From assembly GCA_913061415.1 (NCBI GenBank), contig CAJXUD010000001.1, positions 248,001-312,000 of the forward strand: a stretch of DNA of 64,000 bases, given 5' to 3'. Of the stretch, positions 44,493 to 54,576 are shown one piece after another. Made by a program: the position numbers and the translations under genes. The notes beneath the pieces were generated by a model. It did no database searches. It had not been told where the DNA came from and saw nothing but the letters and a program-made list of their open reading frames with translations. Positions within the stretch are counted from its first letter, which is position 1. Every line of letters begins with the position of its first letter. Source of the stretch: an uncultured Oleispira sp. Lineage in GTDB: Bacteria; Pseudomonadota; Gammaproteobacteria; Pseudomonadales; Oceanobacteraceae.

Positions 44493-46627
44493 TATAAAAC
44501 TCCTGCGGTATGGGTTGAGGTTTGAATACCGCAATGGCGTAATAGTGCATCGGTTGTTGGTGCACGACCACGGAAGCGTGCAAATAATACCGCAGGTTCT
44601 TCGCTGCCGCCTTTTTGCAAAATTTCAGTTAAGAAGCTTTGGCCTGTTGTGGTATTAAAAATACCTTCGTCTTCAAACCTAGAAAACGCATCAGCACTTA
44701 ATACTTCTGCCCATTTGTAGCTGTAATAACCGGCGGCATAACCACCGGCAAAAATGTGGCTAAAACTATTTTGGAAACGGTTGTAATCAACAATTGGCAC
44801 AACGGCGACTTGGCTGCGTACATCGTCGACAATGCTCTTGATGTAATTCGTTTTTTCGCTATCGCTTAACGCTGGATTGTATTCTTTGTGCATACGGAAA
44901 TCGAATAATGAGAACTCCAGTTGGCGCACCATCATCATGGCGCTTTGGAAATTTTTCGCGGCTAACATTTTTTCTAGCAAGTCATCGGGTAATGGCTCGC
45001 CTGTTTCATAATGACCAGAAATAAACGCTAGAGCTTCTTTTTCCCAGCACCAGTTTTCCATAAACTGGCTTGGCAGTTCTACCGCATCCCAAGCAACGCC
45101 GTTAATGCCACTCACCGCTGCTGTTTTAATTTGGGTAAGCATGTGGTGTAAACCATGGCCAAACTCATGGAACAAGGTGGTGAGTTCGTCGTGAGTTAAT
45201 AACGCAGGTTTGCCATCAACCGCTGGGCTAAAGTTACACACAAGGTACGCAACAGGAAGCTGTAAGCTGCCATCGGCTAGTGTTCTGCGAACTCGACATT
45301 CATCCATCCAAGCGCCACCGCGTTTTTTATCGCGGGCGTATAAATCAAAATAGAATTTAGCAATTAATTGACCGTCTTTTTCAATATGGAAAAAACGTAC
45401 ATCGTCATGATAGGTATCAAATTCGCTTTGTTCTTCAATATTAATGCCATACAACTTCTGCACGGTTTCGAACATGCCTTTTAAGACCGTATCGATTGGC
45501 AGGTAAGGACGAATTAATTCTTGCGAGATGCTGTATCTGTGCTGACGAAGTTGTTCGGCGCAGTAACTCACATCCCAAGGCTGCAAGGTATCAAAGCCGA
45601 AGGTTTCTTTCGCGTAAGTACTTAATTCAGAAAATTCTTGTTTCGCTTGTGGGACCGCTTTGCTGGCTAGGTCTTCTAAGAAGTCGATCACTTGTTGAGG
45701 TGCTTCGGCCATTTTGCTGGCGACGGAATATTCAGCGTAGTTGTTGAAATCTAATAACTGCGCAAGTTCATGGCGCAAGGCTAAAATTTCGTTCATCACG
45801 GCGGCGTTATCAAACTTGTCATCGCCGCCCGATTCTGAATAACGATCGGATGCGCGGGTCAAATACGCCTTGTACATTTCATGGCGCAATTCGCGATTTT
45901 CGCAGTAGGTCAAAATAGGGAAGTACGATGGGAAGTCTAATGTGAATAAATAGCCTTCTTTCTCTTTAAATTGAGCGTCCTTCGCTTCAGCTTGCTGCTT
46001 AGCTAAGGCTAACGCGGAATCCGGTAAACCTGCTAGCTCGCCTTTGTCGGTAATCAACTTAGACCAAGCTTGGGTCGCATCCATTACGTTTTCACCAAAC
46101 TTGCTGGTGAGTTCAGATAGACGTTGTTTGATTTCACCGTAGCGGGATTTTTTATCACCTTCTAATGCAATACCGGCTAAGCGGAAATCGCGCAGAGCGT
46201 GTTCGATGGCGGTTTTCTGTTCGGTACTTAATGTCGCAAATTCATCGCTATCGGCTAACTTTTTATAAGCTGTGTATAAATCTTGATTTTGACCCATCTC
46301 GGTAGAGTAAGCACTTAATAACGGCAAGCAGGCGTTGTAAGCGTCACGCAGTTCGTCACTGTTCACAACGGAGTTCATGTGGCTGATTGGCGACCAAGCT
46401 TGGCTAAGTTCGTCATCCCATGCTTCCATCGGCGTTACCAGTGCATCCCAGCTAACCGGCGTTTCACCTGAGTTAATGGCGGCGAGTAATGCATTAATGC
46501 GCTGGCGGTTGTTGGTTAATAACTGCTCCATAGCAGGCTGTGCGTGTTCAGCCTTTACTTGAGAAAACGGCGGTAAAGCATTTGCGGCGGTTGGCTGTAA
46601 TAAAGGATTGTCGCTAATAGTAGACAT
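44492..46627 (-). CDS. prlC: Oligopeptidase A (PrlC)
   Basis: A 711-residue M3 family zinc metallopeptidase of the cytoplasm that degrades signal peptides and short peptides. The zinc motif HEFGH lies near residue 485 (TLFHEFGHGLHHML), with a downstream Glu in VELPSQFMENWCW. NPLLQPTAANALPPFSQVK is the N-terminal signature; an in-frame start at 46666 would add 13 residues without conservation. It is coupled to yheV and divergent from a gamma-carbonic anhydrase gene. Confidence 0.96.
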   Translation of the reverse strand: MSTISDNPLLQPTAANALPPFSQVKAEHAQPAMEQLLTNNRQRINALLAAINSGETPVSWDALVTPMEAWDDELSQAWSPISHMNSVVNSDELRDAYNACLPLLSAYSTEMGQNQDLYTAYKKLADSDEFATLSTEQKTAIEHALRDFRLAGIALEGDKKSRYGEIKQRLSELTSKFGENVMDATQAWSKLITDKGELAGLPDSALALAKQQAEAKDAQFKEKEGYLFTLDFPSYFPILTYCENRELRHEMYKAYLTRASDRYSESGGDDKFDNAAVMNEILALRHELAQLLDFNNYAEYSVASKMAEAPQQVIDFLEDLASKAVPQAKQEFSELSTYAKETFGFDTLQPWDVSYCAEQLRQHRYSISQELIRPYLPIDTVLKGMFETVQKLYGINIEEQSEFDTYHDDVRFFHIEKDGQLIAKFYFDLYARDKKRGGAWMDECRVRRTLADGSLQLPVAYLVCNFSPAVDGKPALLTHDELTTLFHEFGHGLHHMLTQIKTAAVSGINGVAWDAVELPSQFMENWCWEKEALAFISGHYETGEPLPDDLLEKMLAAKNFQSAMMMVRQLEFSLFDFRMHKEYNPALSDSEKTNYIKSIVDDVRSQVAVVPIVDYNRFQNSFSHIFAGGYAAGYYSYKWAEVLSADAFSRFEDEGIFNTTTGQSFLTEILQKGGSEEPAVLFARFRGRAPTTDALLRHCGIQTSTHTAGVL

Positions 46628-46776
46628 AAAGAGAGGCTCGCCTGTGAAACGGTATGAATAAAACATTCTAGAATGTTAATTAGATGATGGCGAATGGATA
46701 AAATTCAAGATAAGCGGCATACTTTATCCCAATAATTTTTCTCAGCAATTTTCGTGATCAAAGGCAGAAAGTCACT

Positions 46777-47325
46777 ATGGCAAAGTCCGTTCGCAGTTAC
46801 CAAGGAATGACCCCTAAGCTAGGCAACAAAGTATTTGTTGATGCCAGTGCGGTGGTGATTGGCGATGTTGAGATAGGCCAAGACAGCTCGGTATGGCCGT
46901 TAACGGTGATTCGTGGCGATATGCATCATGTGCGTATTGGAGAGCGCACTAGCGTGCAAGATGGCTCTGTTCTGCACATTACTCATGCCAGTGATTTTAA
47001 TCCAGGTGGCTATCCATTAATCATTGGTGATGACGTGACGATTGGGCATCAGGCGATGCTGCATGGCTGTACGATTGGTAATCAGGTATTAATCGGTATG
47101 AAAGCGATGGTGATGGACGGTGTGGTGATTGAAGATAAAGTGATTGTGGCGGCTGGGGCTTTGGTGCCACCGGGTAAAGTCTTGGAAAGTGGCTTTATGT
47201 ATGTGGGCAGTCCGGCCAAAAAAGCGCGTCCGTTAACTGAAAAAGAGCTGCGCTTTTTCCCCTATACCGCCAGCAATTATGTGAAGCTAAAAGATAAACA
47301 TATTGCGGAAGGCTATGGCGAATAA
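46777..47325 (+). CDS. Gamma-carbonic anhydrase family protein (YrdA type)
   Basis: A 182-residue left-handed beta-helix protein made of hexapeptide repeats. Metal ligands and motif: RGDMHHVRIGERTSVQDGSVLHITH, then IGDDVTIGHQAMLHGCTIG. It has the three histidines of gamma-class carbonic anhydrases. Many YrdA/CaiE proteins lack measurable activity, so enzyme function is not assured. It is divergent from prlC; the same neighbours occur in Pseudomonas. Confidence 0.92.
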   Translation: MAKSVRSYQGMTPKLGNKVFVDASAVVIGDVEIGQDSSVWPLTVIRGDMHHVRIGERTSVQDGSVLHITHASDFNPGGYPLIIGDDVTIGHQAMLHGCTIGNQVLIGMKAMVMDGVVIEDKVIVAAGALVPPGKVLESGFMYVGSPAKKARPLTEKELRFFPYTASNYVKLKDKHIAEGYGE

Positions 47326-47359
47326 TATTTTGCTTTAACGGACAGTGTAGGGTGACGCT

Positions 47360-48097
47360 CTAACGGAAAGTAAGAAACCTTTTTCCTGCACCGACTAAAT
47401 GCTCTTGCTCATTACAGCTAGCAAGACTGATTTTTCCATGTTGGTTGTAAAGCAGTTTGGTGATGCCTGCATTAACCAGTGATTCATTCAGTTTAAACGC
47501 ATGCTCGTTATCTAATCCTAAGTAATGTTTGGCAATAGCAGTAATCGGCCCACCTGAAGTAAAGACAACGACATCTTTTCCAGCGGCTTTTTCGATGGTG
47601 CGCATTAATGCATCACGACAACGCTGCGTAAACTGATTCCAAGATTCTGCATAATCATCATCGTATTCACCACTTATCCAGCGATCAACTGACGTTGTAA
47701 ATAACTTCTGAAAAGCCTTGTTGGGATTTTCTTGTTTGGCTAAGTAAATACCCAGTGCGGTTTTTTGCACCAAATTATTGCTGGCGATGCCTTCGTTAGA
47801 AAAACCTGGAACGTTTAATTCTGAATGTGCTGCTGCAATAATTTCATCGCCATCAAATTCGTTAAAGCCTCTATCTTCAATAACGGGTCCGTGGGCGTGC
47901 CAAACTTTTTGTGCACCTTGCAGAGTTTCACGGTGACGACGCATCGCACCATGAATCGCAAGGCTAGCTTCTATACCTCGTGCGTTTAATGAGTTACCCA
48001 CCAACTGTCCTTGCTGATGACCTAGCTCGGAGAGTTGATCGTAATCGAGCTTGTTAAAGCCCGCTTGACCATGGCGAACGAGGTAGATGGCGGCCAT
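47360..48097 (-). CDS. Histidine phosphatase family protein
   Basis: A 245-residue protein of the phosphoglycerate mutase-like superfamily. The phospho-accepting His is in IYLVRHGQA (residues 4-12). The second catalytic His lies in TSGGPITAIAKHYLG, and DEFNEFDGDEI supplies a Glu. Its ATG overlaps the stop of the kinase-like gene by a base, so it is the third gene of the SDR-kinase-phosphatase operon. The substrate is unknown. Confidence 0.87.
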   Translation of the reverse strand: MAAIYLVRHGQAGFNKLDYDQLSELGHQQGQLVGNSLNARGIEASLAIHGAMRRHRETLQGAQKVWHAHGPVIEDRGFNEFDGDEIIAAAHSELNVPGFSNEGIASNNLVQKTALGIYLAKQENPNKAFQKLFTTSVDRWISGEYDDDYAESWNQFTQRCRDALMRTIEKAAGKDVVVFTSGGPITAIAKHYLGLDNEHAFKLNESLVNAGITKLLYNQHGKISLASCNEQEHLVGAGKRFLTFR

Positions 48098-49188
48098 TAT
48101 TTAATGCCTGAATTTTTAATGATTTTATTACAGCGCCAGTTTAGGTAGTGCACGATCACCCAAAAAAACTTGAAGGTTTTATTATCAGTTTGCTTATGGT
48201 GATAGCGGTAATAAATTTGCTGCACAATCACGGCTAAACGGAATAAACCAAATACTTCATAGAAGGCCCAGTTTGATTTGTCGAAGCCCATTTTTTCGCA
48301 GTAATAATCAACCACCTCATCACGGGTTAACATACCTTCAAGATGCGTAGGTTGGCGACGCACTTGGCGCATGACCCAATCATCATCGGCTTGCACCCAG
48401 TACGCTAGACTGCTGCCTAAATCCATTAGAGGGTCGCCTAATGTGGCCATCTCCCAATCTAAAACACCAATGATGTTTTGCGGATCTTTAGGGTCGAGAA
48501 CGACGTTGTCCATACGGTAATCGTTATGAATAATGCAGGTAGACACATCGGCAGGTTGATTGCGATTAAGCCAATCCATTGTTTTATTAAAGCTGGGCAC
48601 ATTCCAGGTTTTAGATTTGGTATAGCGACCACTCCAGCCATCGACTTGGCGTTTTACATAGCCTTCGCCTTTGCCTAAATTATCAAGACCTGCCGCTTTG
48701 TAATCGACTTTGTGAAGATCAATTAATTTATCTAAAACAGAGAGACTAAAATTACGATTTTCAGACGCAGAGAGTTTCATGCCACGAGGAAAATTATTGC
48801 GAGGAATAATTCCGTGCAAACGTTCCATCACGTAAAAATCACTTTCAATCACTGATTGATCATCACAAAAAGCAATCATGTCGGGCACAAATGGATAAAC
48901 CGGTTTTAAACCCTGCATAACATTAAACTCGCGCTTCATGTCGTGCGCAGAGGCCGCTTTATGCCCTGCTGGTGGGCGACGCAAAATAAGATCGCCGCCT
49001 TTAATCGAGTCAGGATATTTTAAATGATAAGTAAGATTCGAAGCTCCACCTGAGAATTGTTTTACTTCAGGCAGTTGATCACCTAGCTCAACACCTTGCT
49101 GAGTCAGCCAATCGTGAACGGCTTGAATATCAAAAGCATCACTATTACGTAAGGCTTTTGCTTGATCGATAAATTGTTCAGACATCAA
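48097..49188 (-). CDS. Phosphotransferase of the aminoglycoside/choline kinase fold (ACAD10-like)
   Basis: A 363-residue kinase-fold protein. The nucleotide loop region is KQFSGGASNLTYHLKYPD, the invariant Lys is in GGDLILRRPP, the catalytic loop is IIHNDYRMDNVVLDP, and the Mg-binding Asp is in GVLDWEMATLGDPLMDL. This subset is fused to or sits with acyl-CoA dehydrogenases in ACAD10/11, where it phosphorylates 4-hydroxy acyl chains. Here it is in an operon with an SDR and a phosphatase, so a hydroxy fatty acid role is a fair inference. Confidence 0.88.
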   Translation of the reverse strand: MMSEQFIDQAKALRNSDAFDIQAVHDWLTQQGVELGDQLPEVKQFSGGASNLTYHLKYPDSIKGGDLILRRPPAGHKAASAHDMKREFNVMQGLKPVYPFVPDMIAFCDDQSVIESDFYVMERLHGIIPRNNFPRGMKLSASENRNFSLSVLDKLIDLHKVDYKAAGLDNLGKGEGYVKRQVDGWSGRYTKSKTWNVPSFNKTMDWLNRNQPADVSTCIIHNDYRMDNVVLDPKDPQNIIGVLDWEMATLGDPLMDLGSSLAYWVQADDDWVMRQVRRQPTHLEGMLTRDEVVDYYCEKMGFDKSNWAFYEVFGLFRLAVIVQQIYYRYHHKQTDNKTFKFFWVIVHYLNWRCNKIIKNSGIK

Positions 49189-49204
49189 AATATCCTAAGT
49201 GATG

Positions 49205-50023
49205 TTATTTTTTATTGAAAACCGGATCATACTTTTTCATTTTCACTGCAGTTTTAGCAACCAAGCGAGCGAAAAGCCATGGCATGTAGCGCTTAACAAA
49301 ATATGCACGACGCCCCATGGTATGAGGGTTACAAATTAATTTATTCTTCTTCATATCACGATAGCAAATATCGGCCACGTCATCAGCAGTCAATTCAGAC
49401 GATTCAAATACTTTATCAACCATCTTTAATAATTGTGGATCGCTTGTACGCATGCCTTTATCAAGGTTGGTGCGGAAGAAACCAGGGCATAAAACAGTTG
49501 TGCCAATGCCGTAAGGTTTTAATTCATGATGCATGGTATCGCTTAACGCAACCACTGCGGCTTTTGTCACATTGTAAGAAGCCATTAACGGAGCGGTCAT
49601 TAAGCCTGCAAGTGATGCGGTATTAATAAAGTAACCGCTGCCTTGGTTTTTCATCATTGGTGTAAAAGTACGACAACCTAAAGCAACACTTTTTAGATTA
49701 ATGTCGATAACCCACTCCCAAGTAGACCAATCGCCTTGCTCGATACGGTCACCGGTTGCGACACCGGCGTTGTTAATAACGACGTCGATACCTTCCCAAC
49801 GCTCTTCAACTTTTACTAATAGGTTTTGCCATTGCTCAGGTTTCGTCACATCTAGATTATAGACCCAGCCACGCCCACCCGCTTGATCAACTAAACTCAA
49901 CGTTTCTGCTGCGCCGTCTAGATTAATATCTGCGATGCAGATGTCTGCGCCTTCTTTAGCAAAACGAAGTGCCAGTGCTCGGCCTAGGCCACTTGCCGCG
50001 CCAGTGATTAATACTCTGCTCAT
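49205..50023 (-). CDS. Short-chain dehydrogenase/reductase
   Basis: A 272-residue classical SDR. The cofactor motif TGAASGLGRALALRFAKEGAD is followed by NNAG (residues about 90-93) and the catalytic triad S in INTASLAGLM and Y-x3-K in SYNVTKAAV. PGFFRTNLDKGM is the usual post-active-site segment. It is first in the three-gene operon and divergent from a LysR gene, which may regulate it. The substrate is unknown; a hydroxy/keto lipid is plausible from the neighbours. Confidence 0.92.
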   Translation of the reverse strand: MSRVLITGAASGLGRALALRFAKEGADICIADINLDGAAETLSLVDQAGGRGWVYNLDVTKPEQWQNLLVKVEERWEGIDVVINNAGVATGDRIEQGDWSTWEWVIDINLKSVALGCRTFTPMMKNQGSGYFINTASLAGLMTAPLMASYNVTKAAVVALSDTMHHELKPYGIGTTVLCPGFFRTNLDKGMRTSDPQLLKMVDKVFESSELTADDVADICYRDMKKNKLICNPHTMGRRAYFVKRYMPWLFARLVAKTAVKMKKYDPVFNKK

Positions 50024-50102
50024 AATGAGTCGACTCTTATTAGAATTTATTAAGCCTATACTAAAATGCGATCTACTATCTATGAAATGAATAGTTTTAA
50101 TG

Positions 50103-50114
50103 AGAATATATTCT
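50103..50114. promoter_or_regulatory. Perfect 12-bp palindrome in the SDR/LysR divergent gap
   Basis: AGAATATATTCT is self-complementary, and lies 40-51 bp upstream of the LysR ATG and about 80 bp upstream of the SDR gene. It is a candidate LysR binding site, though AT-rich palindromes of this length arise by chance. Confidence 0.4.
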
Positions 50115-50153
50115 TATTGTTCATGACTGATTCTAGAGTGATTGAGTACCGAT

Positions 50154-51092
50154 ATGAAAGCAACTATTGATATTTCACGGGTTGATTTGAACCTGTTTGT
50201 CGTTTTTGATGTAATTTATCGAGAGGGCAACCTAACACGAGCCAGCGAAGCGTTAAATCTATCGCAGCCCGCTGTAAGCCACGCGCTATCTAGGTTGCGT
50301 GATCGATTTGATGACCCATTATTTGAACGTTCAGGAAAAAAAATGGTGCCAACTCCTCTCGCAAAAGCGATTATTGAGCGTGTGCGAGAAGGGCTAGGGA
50401 GTCTAGAGTCGACCTTAAGCGATGGGCTGATTTTTGACCCTGCAACGGCAGAGCGAACCTTTACGATTGCGATGCGAGATGTATTAGAAGCGGAAGCTTT
50501 GCCAGAAATAGCCAAACACCTGCAATCCATCGCGCCACATATTAGTATTCGCAGTGTCCAAATGTCGCGACGGGATATCGAAAATGCACTTATTCGTGGC
50601 ACGATTGATTTTGCGGCAGACGTGCTGATACCGGTATCGAAGCAAGTGCATCACGGCTTAATTGGCAGTGAAGGTCTGTCTGTGATGATGGCGAAAGGGC
50701 ATCCTATTGCTGAGAAAATCAGTCGAGAAGATTTTAATATCAATGATTATTTGCAGGCTAAACACATTCAAGTTTCAAGTCGTGCAAGTGGTTTAGGTAT
50801 CGAAGATGTGGCGTTATCGCGCCTAGGCGCAAGCCGAGAAATAGCCATGCGCTGCCAGCATTATTATGCGGCCGCGAAAGTCGTTGAGAAAACAGACTGG
50901 TTATTAACCTTGCCCACCACTTATGCCTCCGCTTTAAGTGACGAAAGTCATCGCAATAATCCGTACATTATTTTTCCATTACCGTTTAAAGCCGAGCCAT
51001 TAGAAGTGCATTTGTATTGGCATCATAAAGCCGAACACGACCCAGCCATGATTTGGTGTAAGCAGCAAATTGAAAATTTGTTAATGGGCTGA
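50154..51092 (+). CDS. LysR family transcriptional regulator
   Basis: A 312-residue regulator starting MKATIDISRVDLNLFVVFDVIY. The N-terminal helix-turn-helix LTRASEALNLSQPAVSHALSRLRDRFDDPLFERSGKKMVPT is a textbook LysR/NodD-type DNA-binding domain. The effector domain follows. A TTG four codons upstream (50142) could extend it. It is divergent from the SDR-kinase-phosphatase operon and probably controls it. Confidence 0.9.
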   Translation: MKATIDISRVDLNLFVVFDVIYREGNLTRASEALNLSQPAVSHALSRLRDRFDDPLFERSGKKMVPTPLAKAIIERVREGLGSLESTLSDGLIFDPATAERTFTIAMRDVLEAEALPEIAKHLQSIAPHISIRSVQMSRRDIENALIRGTIDFAADVLIPVSKQVHHGLIGSEGLSVMMAKGHPIAEKISREDFNINDYLQAKHIQVSSRASGLGIEDVALSRLGASREIAMRCQHYYAAAKVVEKTDWLLTLPTTYASALSDESHRNNPYIIFPLPFKAEPLEVHLYWHHKAEHDPAMIWCKQQIENLLMG

Positions 51093-51202
51093 GTTTAAAA
51101 TTTATGAGCGGCTTAGGCTTAATAGTAGAAATGTATAGATAAAATTTAGTTATTAATATCGGCTCCAGAAACTCATAGATGAACTAGTCTTATAGAATAA
51201 TT

Positions 51203-52078
51203 GTGATTAACGTGAGCCCTAGAAAAATGATCCCTATTACGCAAGATGTAATTGATTATGTTACAGAAGGTTTTACTATCCCTTCTATGCCTAAAATCTT
51301 AATCGCGGTGCAAAAGATATGTGCGGATGAAGACGGTAACATTACAGACTTAGCGGCATTAGTGAGTACTGATATTGGTTTATCATCAGCAATATTAAAA
51401 ACCATTAACTCTCCTATTTATGGTATGAATAGAGCGATTAGCGACATTAGTCAGGCTGTTATGCTGCTTGGAATGGGATCTGTTGCGACTTTAATTTCAG
51501 GTATTCTAATTAAGCAAAGCTTTCAAGGAGAATCTGCCATTCGATTCGAGCGACTATGGGATAATTCAAGTTTAGTTGCTGATACTATGGTTTTTATTGG
51601 CCAAAATATTGAGGATAAAATTCCTCCTGAAAACTTATATACAGCGGGGCTATTTCATGATTGTGGAATTGCTGCGATGAGCATCAAGTTTTTTTCTACT
51701 TATTTAGAAACCTTATTGACTGCAAACGAAGATCACTCTAAAACTCAAGTAGAATTCGAAAATGAATACCACAAAAGTAATCATGCGGTGATTGGTTATT
51801 TCATTGCATCTGGTTGGAAGTTACAAAGGGATATTTGCAAGGTCATATTGAATCACCATGAGGCTGATTTTCTTCAGCATAACAAAGATCATATGGAAAA
51901 TTTAGTTTATGCAACATTAAAAATTGCAGATAACTTAGTCAGCAGTATTAAGCGTCGACAGAATATTGAAGGTTGGAATGATGTTAAAGAATCTTGTTAT
52001 TTTCAATTGGGTATTAATGAGGATATCTATCTAGATCTAAGTGAAGATATTGAAGAGTTATGGCAAAAAATTGAATAA
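51203..52078 (+). CDS. HDOD domain protein
   Basis: A 291-residue stand-alone HDOD protein. FTIPSMPKILIAVQKICADEDGNITDLAALVSTDIGLSSAILKTINSPIYG is the N-terminal half and AGLFHDCGIAAMSIKF with HHEADFLQHNKDHMENLVYATLKIADNLVS the C-terminal half. It has a partial HD-like HDCG but no evident catalytic cluster. Alternative starts exist at GTG 51203, GTG 51212 and ATG 51227. It stands alone between a LysR gene and a convergent exporter gene. Confidence 0.88.
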   Translation: MINVSPRKMIPITQDVIDYVTEGFTIPSMPKILIAVQKICADEDGNITDLAALVSTDIGLSSAILKTINSPIYGMNRAISDISQAVMLLGMGSVATLISGILIKQSFQGESAIRFERLWDNSSLVADTMVFIGQNIEDKIPPENLYTAGLFHDCGIAAMSIKFFSTYLETLLTANEDHSKTQVEFENEYHKSNHAVIGYFIASGWKLQRDICKVILNHHEADFLQHNKDHMENLVYATLKIADNLVSSIKRRQNIEGWNDVKESCYFQLGINEDIYLDLSEDIEELWQKIE

Positions 52079-52084
52079 CTATTG

Positions 52085-52969
52085 TTAAATAGATCGACCT
52101 TTCAGCCACACCCTAACATTAGACCAACGGTTAATTAAAAGTGCTGCACAGATAAGACTGCAACCAACCAGTTGCAGTTCAGACATTTTTTCGTTAAACC
52201 AAAAAGCAGCAATTAATGCCGTCCAAATAGGTTCCAGAATCATAATAACCGCCGCATGACTCGGCGTTGTTAAACCTTGAGCATAGGTCTGCAATAAAAA
52301 ACGAGCGGCCGTCCCCACGAGCGCACTCAGTAGCAACCATTGCACCATAGAACCTGTCGCGGCTTCTGGCCAGGTTTCCATATTGGCTGAAATTAAAATC
52401 CCCATGATACCCACAAATGATAGGGAAATCGCGGTGAGAGCGGTCGCCGACATTCGCACAGCCGCGCGACCATTTAAAATAAACGTCATCGAAAGCAAAA
52501 TGGCTGCCCCCAGAAAAAACAACTGACTCTTTTCTGGATGAAAGCCATTTTCTAGTCCTAACAACCCTAAACCAATAAACGCGACAGGCAGAGCCAACCA
52601 ATTACTTTTTTCAACTTTGGATTTAAAAATAAAATAGCTAATGGGGGCAACTAAAATGGAAGCAATACTCGTAATAAACGCACCTTCCCCTAAATTTTCG
52701 GCATGAAATAAACCGAAAATCCATAAGCACATAGACGTCCCAAATAGAATGCCGACTTGAGCAGACGCAATCCATTGCTTGGGGTTTAAGCCAATAAGAG
52801 AACGCTGACTGAAAAGTGCAAGAAAAACACCGGCTAATAAAAAGCGGCTACCAATAAATAAAAGTGGCGGCATTTCATTAACGGCTTCTTTTGAAAACAT
52901 CCAGCTGACCGCAGACAGTAGTGTAACAATGATGAGTAAAGCATCGGCTTTAAGAGAATGGTTATGCAA
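52085..52969 (-). CDS. EamA/DMT family exporter
   Basis: A 294-residue protein with ten transmembrane helices in two EamA repeats. The first repeat begins ADALLIIVTLLSAVSWMFSKEAV and contains PPLLFIGSRFLLAGVFL. The second contains GTAARFLLQTYAQGLTTPSHAAVIMILEPIWTALIAAFWFNEKMS, the classical EamA signature. Such proteins export amino acids, nucleobases or drugs; the substrate is not inferable. It ends seven bases from the convergent HDOD gene. Confidence 0.9.
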   Translation of the reverse strand: MHNHSLKADALLIIVTLLSAVSWMFSKEAVNEMPPLLFIGSRFLLAGVFLALFSQRSLIGLNPKQWIASAQVGILFGTSMCLWIFGLFHAENLGEGAFITSIASILVAPISYFIFKSKVEKSNWLALPVAFIGLGLLGLENGFHPEKSQLFFLGAAILLSMTFILNGRAAVRMSATALTAISLSFVGIMGILISANMETWPEAATGSMVQWLLLSALVGTAARFLLQTYAQGLTTPSHAAVIMILEPIWTALIAAFWFNEKMSELQLVGCSLICAALLINRWSNVRVWLKGRSI

Positions 52970-53116
52970 GGCGATAACAACGTATTAATTAAATAAGGTA
53001 TGCATAATACCGATAAACAATTTTATGCATACCTTTTACTGATGAACGCAGTGTTCTATTTATTACAATAAATTTCAGTTACTTTTTAGCCACTGTTTCA
53101 GACACTATTTTAGTGG

Positions 53117-54409
53117 CTATGAAAAATTAAACTCAGCGATCATTTCTTTCAGATTGTTAGCGGTTGCTGTTAAAGCCGCCGCTTGCTCGCCGGTAGAGCT
53201 AGAAGAGCGCTTAGTATTTTCAGACAGTTCTTTGGCGGACTCAGTCGTTTGGCTGATATTGCTGATCACTTGAGTCTGCTCTTCACTCGCGGTAGTGATT
53301 TGAGCATTCATGTTATTAACCAGTTCTAGGCGATTGAATAACGATAGAATTTTTTCATTGGCCTCTTTAAAGGATTCTGAAAGAGATTGGGTTGCAGTAC
53401 TGCTCTGAGTCATAGCATTCATAGATTGGTCAGCACTCTTTTTGAGCCCCTCGATCATGTGTTGAATCTCCTCCGTTGATTGCTGCGTCTTACCAGCCAG
53501 ATTACGAACCTCGTCGGCTACTACCGCAAACCCACGGCCTTGTTCGCCTGCTCTCGCGGCTTCAATTGCTGCGTTCAGTGCTAATAAGTTGGTCTGTTCA
53601 GCAATACCTTGAATGGTTTGTAAGATGCCATAAATCCCTTCAACTTGAGTACTGAGTTCACTCACATCGTTCGCACTAGAGGACGTGACATTATTTAAAG
53701 CGATAAACTGCTTATCCAAATCTTGAATTTGGGCACTAACCGATTGACCACTGCTGTTTACATCCGTTACTTCATCGTGTGCGGCCTGTACATTGGTAGC
53801 GATTTCAGATGACGCAATTTCTAGTTCAGTCATCGCTGTACTGACACTGTCCATGCTTAAGAATAAATTTTCAGAGTTCTGCTGATTATGCATTGCGTTG
53901 GTATTTAGGATTTCAGCTGAGCTTTGTACGCTATTGGATATATCGCGCATTTTTTTGATGACGTTCTCTATTCGCTCCATCATTTCATTTAGTTGATGAG
54001 CAAGCGGGGCCATATCGTTCGTGCCCTGGACTGGAATTCGAAAACTTAGTGGAGTGTCTACAGCAGACATCGTTTTAATACCCGATACCAGCTTGTAGAT
54101 CCCTGTTGTGATTTTATTCACCAAATAGAGTGCAGCTAATATTAGCAAGACTGATATAAATAGGCCTCCGGTAATAGAGGAAACGGCTTGAGCATCAAAG
54201 ATTGATTGCCATTCTTGTTGTATAAAGGCATTCATTGCCTCAGGAGAGACCTTACCCGCTTGATTTGCAATGAAGTCTTGGCTTGCCTTCGCCAAGTGAT
54301 CACGCTGTGCCGTCATATCACTAATAGCAAAATATATGATCATTAATGTAGAGAGCAGAGCAGGTACAGTCGCTGCGAGCACAAGTTTGGTTTTAACAGA
54401 GTATGCCAT
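53117..54409 (-). CDS. Methyl-accepting chemotaxis protein
   Basis: 430 residues. Transmembrane helices at about 9-29 and 76-97 enclose a small periplasmic loop of about 45 residues, so its ligand-binding region is very short. A HAMP-like region follows, then the methylated-helix signalling domain with the conserved hairpin [34 protein letters not shown] (near residues 270-300). Without a real sensory domain it may sense membrane state or energy. No che genes are nearby. Confidence 0.92.
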   Translation of the reverse strand: MAYSVKTKLVLAATVPALLSTLMIIYFAISDMTAQRDHLAKASQDFIANQAGKVSPEAMNAFIQQEWQSIFDAQAVSSITGGLFISVLLILAALYLVNKITTGIYKLVSGIKTMSAVDTPLSFRIPVQGTNDMAPLAHQLNEMMERIENVIKKMRDISNSVQSSAEILNTNAMHNQQNSENLFLSMDSVSTAMTELEIASSEIATNVQAAHDEVTDVNSSGQSVSAQIQDLDKQFIALNNVTSSSANDVSELSTQVEGIYGILQTIQGIAEQTNLLALNAAIEAARAGEQGRGFAVVADEVRNLAGKTQQSTEEIQHMIEGLKKSADQSMNAMTQSSTATQSLSESFKEANEKILSLFNRLELVNNMNAQITTASEEQTQVISNISQTTESAKELSENTKRSSSSTGEQAAALTATANNLKEMIAEFNFS

Positions 54410-54576
54410 TGATAATGATGCCTTTTAATAAATCTATATCATGAGTGTAGTGCAAAATTACTAGGGAACAAATTTTAACCAGCGACTTTCATTACATCCT
54501 CCATCATTGATAGATATTAATAGTAGACACACTATAGTTAATCCAATCTTGATGACACGGGACGCTCTAGCGTCTG

